Assembly (NCBI RefSeq): GCF_003369915.1
Contig: NC_046673.1
Coordinates: forward strand, 1,844,001 to 1,908,000
DNA: 64,000 bases
From: Drosophila miranda
Taxonomy: Eukaryota; Arthropoda; Insecta; Diptera; Drosophilidae
Direction: 5' to 3'
Below, one piece after another: positions 57,682 through 64,000 of the stretch. The notes beneath the pieces were generated by a model. That model did not search any database, had not been told where the DNA came from, and worked only from the letters and a program-made list of their open reading frames with translations. Both the position numbers and the translations under genes were made by a program. Numbering within the stretch: position 1 is the stretch's first letter; every line of letters begins with the position of its first letter.

Positions 57682-59917
57682 GAATTTGAAAGGATTACCA
57701 CCGATGCTGGCACTTTGTTGCCAAAAGAAAGGATTGCAATTTTTTGTTCTCAATTTTATTTTTGCATTTTATTTTTCGTTTTTTCTCCTGTTTTTTTTGT
57801 TTGCCTTTTTTGCGTTTGTTTTGTTTGCTTTTTTTAACGTTAGTAAAATATCCAACAATTATAATTTTAACTAATAGTTAAGCCAGAAGAAATATATATA
57901 GTAGGTTGTTCTTTGTTCTCATTTACAAATAAATAAATAATTTGTCTTGTTTTACACTTTTATTGGTATTTACGTTGCATTTCCAAAAATTTGTTCTTCT
58001 TTGTGTGGGCGTGGCTATTTGCACATTTGTTGCTGTTTCTTTTGCTTTTCTGCTGGAAACAAATTGAGTTATGTACACATATTTCCTCGTACTGTCGCAG
58101 TCTGTTTATGTGTGTGGGGCGCGGTATGTTTGGGTGTGTTTGGTTAATATATCATTTACATAAATACAATAAATAAATAAGTTACATAATATATATCTCA
58201 TATACATATATATAGGTATAAAAACAATGTAGGCAACAAAAAGTATATATATATATCATAAGTATACATATATATATAGATAGCAAGTATTTCTTGGCTG
58301 GTTGATTGATTGGTTGGTTGGTTGGCTTTCGCTGTTTTTGGGTGGCAGGGGGATCGTGGGCAAGGAAGAGGAAATGGTTGATGTGCATGGGCAGGAGTCA
58401 GGGGATCCTCCACTTAAACTAGAAAATACGCACAAAATTAAACAAATTTGAGATATTTATTATTTGCCAATGTCCAGCACCGCCACCCCCAGATTGAAGA
58501 AGAGTGGTGCTTGGACGGCCTTAAGTAGATCCTTTGCCTTTTTTAAAACTTTTTGAGACTAGTTCTGATTTTCTCAGACCAACAAAAGATCTGAAGAAGG
58601 AAACAAAGGACAAATAATTCCCTAGGGTATTCCCCCTTTCGCTGGGTAACGGAACAACATATGTAGATGTGGAACTTGTTTGGTGTTTGGTGTTCTTCTC
58701 GTATATCGCTTTCACATTTTCTCTCTCTTGCCTTCTTTACACGTGTAATTGTTTCTGTTCTTTCGTTTGGTTTTTGTTTAATTTGACTAATATTTAGCAT
58801 TTATCATAAGTACGTTTTCACAATGCAGCATTCAGCTTCACTTTGCGTTGTTTCCCTTCTGTGTTCGTCATCTTCTTTTTATGGTTCAATTATGTTAGTT
58901 ATTTTATTTGTGGGGTTTCATCTTAGTCTCTAAAAAGCCGTTTGTAGCTCGTAGCTTTAATTTAATTTAAGTTAGTATTTAGTTTGTTTTTAAGTGATTT
59001 TTTATGGTGCGATGGCGATAACCTCCTTTCCAGCTATCAGTTATCGTTATCGTTAATCGCGATTATCGTTAAGTAGTATTGGTGTTGTTGCTCTCTGTCT
59101 AGATGAAATATATTGCACACGAAAGACGAATTTTAAATATAGAACTAGTTTTCACTTCGCTTTCGCTGTAAGTTTTGGTGTTTCTTGTTTCTCTTTCTTT
59201 TTAAATTATTATTTTTTAGTTTTTGTTCTTTTTTTTACACACAACCACATGGACACATCGACCTCTCCCGGCAAACCAATAATTGAGTCCAAATTATCGA
59301 ATTTAGAAACACTCACACATGCATAGTATAATAAAGAAATATCGACACACTGAGTAATGGATGTGTGGACTTAATTTAATTTTTTAATTTTGTTTTAAAG
59401 GAGCAGAATTTGCTTGAGAGTTCTCTGCACAGGGGATAAGTTTGCCGAAAGTTATATTTGTATTTGAAAAAATTCTTTGTATGTTGTTGAATCAAATTTT
59501 TAGTTTTCTACCGCTTTTCAGGCCACGAAGTTCAGGATTTTTATATACACTAAATGTCGGGGACCAGGGACCAGGGACCGGGTACAGGCTCGCTGCTTTT
59601 TCTTTTGATTTATTTTTTTTTTCAATTAAACTTTTTCCGAAATTTCTTGCTTGTGTTCTTGGGGTCTGTTTTCTTCAGCTTGGCGTTGATCTTGTAATAT
59701 TTTGTTTTTGATATAAAATAAATCTGTTCATTTGCAATTCTACGAAGCGTTTCTACTGGTGTCCCTGTTTGTTGCCCTGGGAGTGGGGTTGAAGCTGTCC
59801 CTGTTCCCTCCTTGATCTGATCTGTTTGCTGATGTCGTTGTTGTTGTCCCCTGCCTGTCCCTGCCCAGAAGCCACCCCACACAGATCAAGGACTCCTTTT
59901 GGACTGAGAACTGAGCC
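57682..59917. other. Usp2 3' UTR and intergenic DNA
   Basis: About 2.2 kb, T-rich on the plus strand (A-rich in the Usp2 transcript), with several AATAAA words on the minus strand (for example near 58448 and 59605). It is probably an extended Usp2 3' UTR with more than one poly(A) site. No other gene recognised. Confidence 0.5.
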
Positions 59918-62900
59918 TTACGTACGCTCGTAGAAAAGTATATAAGCACTGGATGAAACGAGAAAGTTTTCGGAAACGGAATCGCTCACACTGTGGAGAA
60001 GAGAGAAATGGGCAGAAGTTACACGGCGGGCTGGCATAAAGCTGGAGATCGGCTGCACTTACATGTTGTCATTGAACTCATGCCACTTGCGAGAAACTGG
60101 ATGCTTGCAAAGTGCCGTATAATGACCTCCAGCAGTTGATCCTGCAGATATATGAAGATATATGAATATGAGCTATGCACTGATACGCTCCGACTCTCTG
60201 CCACTCACCCATATGATTCGATATCGCGTAGAGAGAGTAATGCACATTCGAGTTTGAGTTTGCGCCATAGGAGGCCATATTGAGGTCGCGGTCAGCAGTG
60301 GGGAACTCGACAATGTTCGACAGCTTGCTCCAGCGCGTTTCCGAGAAGCGTTTCAGATCTGAAATCGGGACACACATATTAGACTTTTCTCATCTACAAT
60401 CCTTTTGATGTTTTTTTGACTGACGTATGACAAGATATTTGGGGAAACGCTGAATGGTGAAGCTCTTGGTGCATTTTCGACGCGTCTTGCATTTAGAGCA
60501 TGTGGGCATCTCGTCGCCATCTAGAATCTCCTCGCGAATGAAAAGATCCAGGCAGGCCTCCAGCTTGCAGCGCGATGAGGAGGGCAGCGGCACGCTCAAG
60601 TCCCAGAATGGATCGAAGGTCACGCTCGTGTTGCCGCATGTTGTGCACTTCAGAGTGCTCTTCAGCTGTCCCACAAAGAGATCGCGTACCAAGGAGTTCT
60701 CATGCCTTGTATACCACTCCCAGGTTAGATCGGCCTTCTTATTGTCACTGCAGATGGGGGATAGTGATTAGCCTAGCCATTGGCGGTGGGGGATCGGGAG
60801 GCCGTGAGAAAAACCCACCTGAGATTATCGTCAATATTGAGGGTCTCGCCCTTGATGCCCGAGTTGAGGGCCGAGTGCAGCGAATCGAGGAAGAAGCGCA
60901 GGAACTCCTGCGCATCCTGCTGATTGTAGTCGCTGTACATGCGATGCTTGGCAGAGAAGGCCCGCTTGAGGTCCATGGGGGTTACGGTGTGCACGCTTGA
61001 TGTCCACATCTCCTGGATGAGTTTGGCAAATTCTGCAGAAATGGCAGCAAGGGCAGCAAGGGCAGCAGTGGCATAAGCTTATGATCGTATCGTATTGTAT
61101 GATTAGACGCGACCTACCGAACAGTATTAGCTGATCTTTGGTGGCGGACGAGCGCGAGCCATGGTGTGTGCGCAGAAAGCGGGTTAGCTCAGTCGTGTGG
61201 CTCAGACACTGGATGACCGAGTTCATGAAACAGGTGTTGCCGATGTTTCTCAGGCCGCACAGACCTGTGGAATAGCATTCGGAAACGGGATAGATTAATG
61301 ATACTTGGTAGTGATAATGCGCCCGGCCGGCAACGGCGTGTGGCACTCCCCAATTCGGATACATCGGAATGTTGTTGGCTCCAGAGGCGCTTCAGCAATG
61401 TCATTCGCGAGTGCCAACGAATCCACCAACCCTTTCCTCTTCTGATTTAAGTCTTAGTTCTTGGCTTAGCGACGATTCCCGCTCTTCCCGCAGAATTTCC
61501 TGCCTCGTTTCTCGTTTTTGTTAGCAAAAATTGTAAACTCAAAATTTAAATGAATATCGGGGCTCGGCTGCTGTTTTCCTACGATTGATTTGTTCCCACG
61601 TTCCCCAAAATTCGCAGCCTCCTCTCTGTTCCGATCCGACAAACCTCACTCCACTCCATTCAGGGCAGGCCAGGCCAGGCCAGTTGGGGGCACGCCTGTC
61701 GACTTACTCACCTTCCGATTTCTCTTCGCGCTGCGTCGCCGCGCTCCGGTAGCCCTCGTCGGTGTTGTACTTGCTGCTGCCGCTCAGAGCTGAGGAGTTG
61801 GAAGAGGAGTACTGGCGACTGGTGGTGTTGCTGCTATCCCGTTCCCAGTAGCGGCTGGGTGTTGGCGACACGGGCGGCAGGACGTTCCGTGTGCTGACCA
61901 CGTTCCTGGCCTACGTTTTTTACAACAAAGAGATTCGATGGCGATATAAGTTCGACTGATATCAGTGTGTGTCCGAAGTCCCGTCGATTGGCAACTGTCC
62001 GGAGGGGGCCAGCTGTTCAGAGCAGGAGAGCAGCTGCGTTCTCCGACAGTTGGAAATCGATGCGACTCGATTAGTAATCGATAATTATAATCAAAGCACA
62101 GTTAGCAATCGAGCAGTTAGAAGAGTAAACGATAACAATAATATAATGCTCATGGGAGGATGAGAGGATAGGAGAGGAGGTGGCGGAGCTATGTGTTATG
62201 TGATATCTGATATGTGGTGAGTATGCATGTGTTTTTGTGGTGAGTTCTGTATCATGCGGGGGCTTAAAAACGAAATACAATAAAAAATTGAACACAAAAC
62301 GTTGCAAGTGCGACAGGGACAAAGAGAGACAGCGAGCGAACAAAAACAAATAACAAATAACTAACAAAGGTAACGTAAAATAAAGAGACAACAGGAGTAC
62401 TAGGAGGATGGGGAGTACTAAGGCGTAATAGAGTGGCGTGCAACCGAGCGCGATCGGCGAAGGATGATGAATAAAATGCATCTTTTTGAATGTTCATATT
62501 TCTAGCGACAACAATTTTGGATTAACAAATCTAGCCCGCTTAAGGAAAACGAGAACAAAGTATACAAAGTAAACGGAATGGCGAGATATTTAGAAATATT
62601 GAGAGAGCGAGAGAGAGAGAGAGAGAGAGAGAGAGTAATATAAACTGAACAGAACTGTACTGTACTCGACTGCATTGCCCTGTGTAGTGCACTGGGAGTG
62701 CACCTTGAAGGAGCCTTGCCAGAGGACGACTTACACTATCGTTGGCTGCCGCCGAGCCCGTGACTGTGACCGTGACCGTGCCCGTGGCTGTGGAGACGGA
62801 AGACGACGAACCGGAGGCGGAAGCGGAAACAGTGCCCGATGTGGCTGATGTGGCGGATGTGGTTGTAGCTAGTGTTGTTGTGGCCGCTGCAGTGGTTGAT

Positions 62901-64000
62901 TGTGTCTTGGAGTCGTTTACCTGTGGATTGAACGCCACTAGGACGGGCTGCACTGCTCGCGGCAACGGGGCGACGACACAGTTCATGGGGGCCGTGGTTC
63001 GGTAGGCGGCCCGCGTCAGGGAGCTGCTATGGCCCGCCGATAAACGAACATTTTCCAGGTCGCCGCTGTAGCGATGCTGCTGCAGATTTCCACTGCTCCC
63101 GATCGACGAGGTCTGCGCTATGTGAGTACCTCGTGGCATGGCTCCTCTGGCTCCTCCGGCGGGAGACGTGGAGTAGCCAGTTGTCGTCTCCTTGCCCGAA
63201 TGTTGCCCCTGACGCTGCTTCTGGCAGCTAAGATTGTTGAATTTTTCAATCGAGGCTTTAATGCTAACTGAATCGATGCCATACCAACGTGCATTGCTGG
63301 ATAGCACGGATTGTGGTTGGCCACCGCCTGCCTCAGTTGTCCTCCCTGTTCCCGAAGGGGTTCCATTGACTAGCTTCGGGTTGTTGAACTTCTCCAAGCT
63401 GGCGGCAAAGTTGGAGTGGGATGTGATTATCGTGGACCTAGGACGCTTGTGGTAGCCAACGTTCCTGAACATGGGATCGCTTTGATTGGCTGCAGCTGTA
63501 GATGTAGCTTCAGTTGCAGCTGTAGCCGCTCCTGCTCCACCAGAACCAGCTGCTACTTTAGCTGCTGCTGCTCCCGATGTGGAGGGAAAAGGCGTATCGT
63601 CGCTGTCTATGTAGCTGATGTCATCGTCTTGCAGCTGTTGCTGCAACTGATGTTGCGCCTCCTGCTTCTGTTGTGGCTGCTGCTTCAGTTTCTGTCCACG
63701 CTGCATGTTGTTGTTGCTGCCGTTGACACTGCTGCTGTGGTTGCTGTTGTTATTATTGTGTCCGTTCATGATCGTGTGGCTGGTGTAGCCGTGGTTCTGA
63801 TATTGGTTGTGGTTGCTGTGGTTGCTGGTACTGTTAGTGTTGTTACTGTTGTTATTGTTGCTGTTGTTATTGTTATTGGAGCCGCTGCCGAAGGTCAGTG
63901 GCTTCAGCTTGCCAAGGGTCCTGCCCGTGTGTGAGGCTGTGGCTGCCTGCAGCGCCTTCTGTCCCGCCGTTAGCTGTTGCTCCTGGGTGCCAGAGGCCCT
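59918..64000 (-). CDS. Usp2, ubiquitin-specific protease (5' end outside window)
   Basis: Cysteine protease that removes ubiquitin. Exons in order: 62735-64000 (open at the window edge), 61712-61910, 61118-61264, 60819-61032, 60425-60747, 60209-60358, 60063-60141 and 59918-59990. All phases agree; 816 residues are visible. The first ~480 residues are low-complexity (Asn, Ser, Gln, Thr, Ala). The catalytic domain follows: [14 protein letters not shown] with the nucleophile Cys at 61230-61232, [12 protein letters not shown], zinc-binding CTTCGN and [12 protein letters not shown] pairs (here [10 protein letters not shown]), LVIHLKRFS over a splice, [10 protein letters not shown] with the catalytic His at 60122-60124, and HEFND. 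It ends [12 protein letters not shown], the family's C-terminus. The N-terminal frame is open through base 64000, so the true start lies to the right; Met at 63769 is an alternative internal start. In-phase acceptor at 61911 chosen over CCAG three bases later. Confidence 0.93.
62601..62635. repeat. GA microsatellite
   Basis: Nearly pure GA run in the first visible Usp2 intron, about 100 bases downstream of the donor at 62734 (CT repeat in the transcript). Confidence 0.9.

Overview
The window looks like Drosophila nuclear DNA, most likely from the obscura group and from Muller element A (the X). The genes have short GT-AG introns (44 to 80 bp is common here), coding exons are rich in CAG/CAA and simple sequence, and there are many copies of a roughly 1.1 kb Helitron-type repeat carrying a GTCY microsatellite, the DINE-1/SGM type abundant in the obscura group. 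From memory, the orthologues of PPIP5K (l(1)G0196/CG14616), Cp110 (CG14617), Trmt10A (CG14618) and Usp2 (CG14619) are neighbours near the base of the D. melanogaster X. Species and chromosome are inferences; the gene identities rest on readable protein motifs.

Layout. 1-16 kb: no convincing host gene. It begins with 3.4 kb of ordinary noncoding DNA, followed by a transposon bed: DINE-1-like copies at 4822-5958 (+), 6868-7962 (-), 12827-13717 (+) and 14768-15883 (+), two fragments at 3.5-4.1 kb, a decayed LINE-like retrotransposon (about 10.65-12.8 kb, minus) and a dead Tc1-like transposase (about 13.99-14.69 kb, plus). 16.6-17.0 kb: a candidate 90-residue membrane protein gene. 17.5-33.1 kb (minus): a large PPIP5K gene whose twelve exons I could join in phase into a 2270-residue protein, with a second possible end and two possible beginnings. 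37.9-38.1 kb: a glutamine-rich coding exon of unknown gene. 39.1-42.0 kb (minus): Cp110, five exons. 44.6-50.7 kb (plus): a RETREG/FAM134 ER-phagy receptor, three exons with a 5 kb first intron holding two small DNA transposons. 53.95-54.93 kb (minus): Trmt10A, divergent from a FAM210-type mitochondrial gene at 55.6-56.5 kb (plus). 59.9-64.0 kb (minus): Usp2, open at the right edge.

The genes are not an operon and have separate roles: inositol pyrophosphate signalling (PPIP5K), centriole length and cilium control (Cp110), ER turnover (RETREG), tRNA m1G9 methylation (Trmt10A), mitochondrial membrane biology (FAM210) and deubiquitination (Usp2). Exon joins were chosen by GT/AG sites plus reading-phase agreement, and in each complete gene the summed exon length is a multiple of three. 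No undescribed multi-gene system is evident. The most useful leads are three previously unlabelled small DNA transposons with clear ends, the alternative ends of PPIP5K, and the small membrane protein gene.
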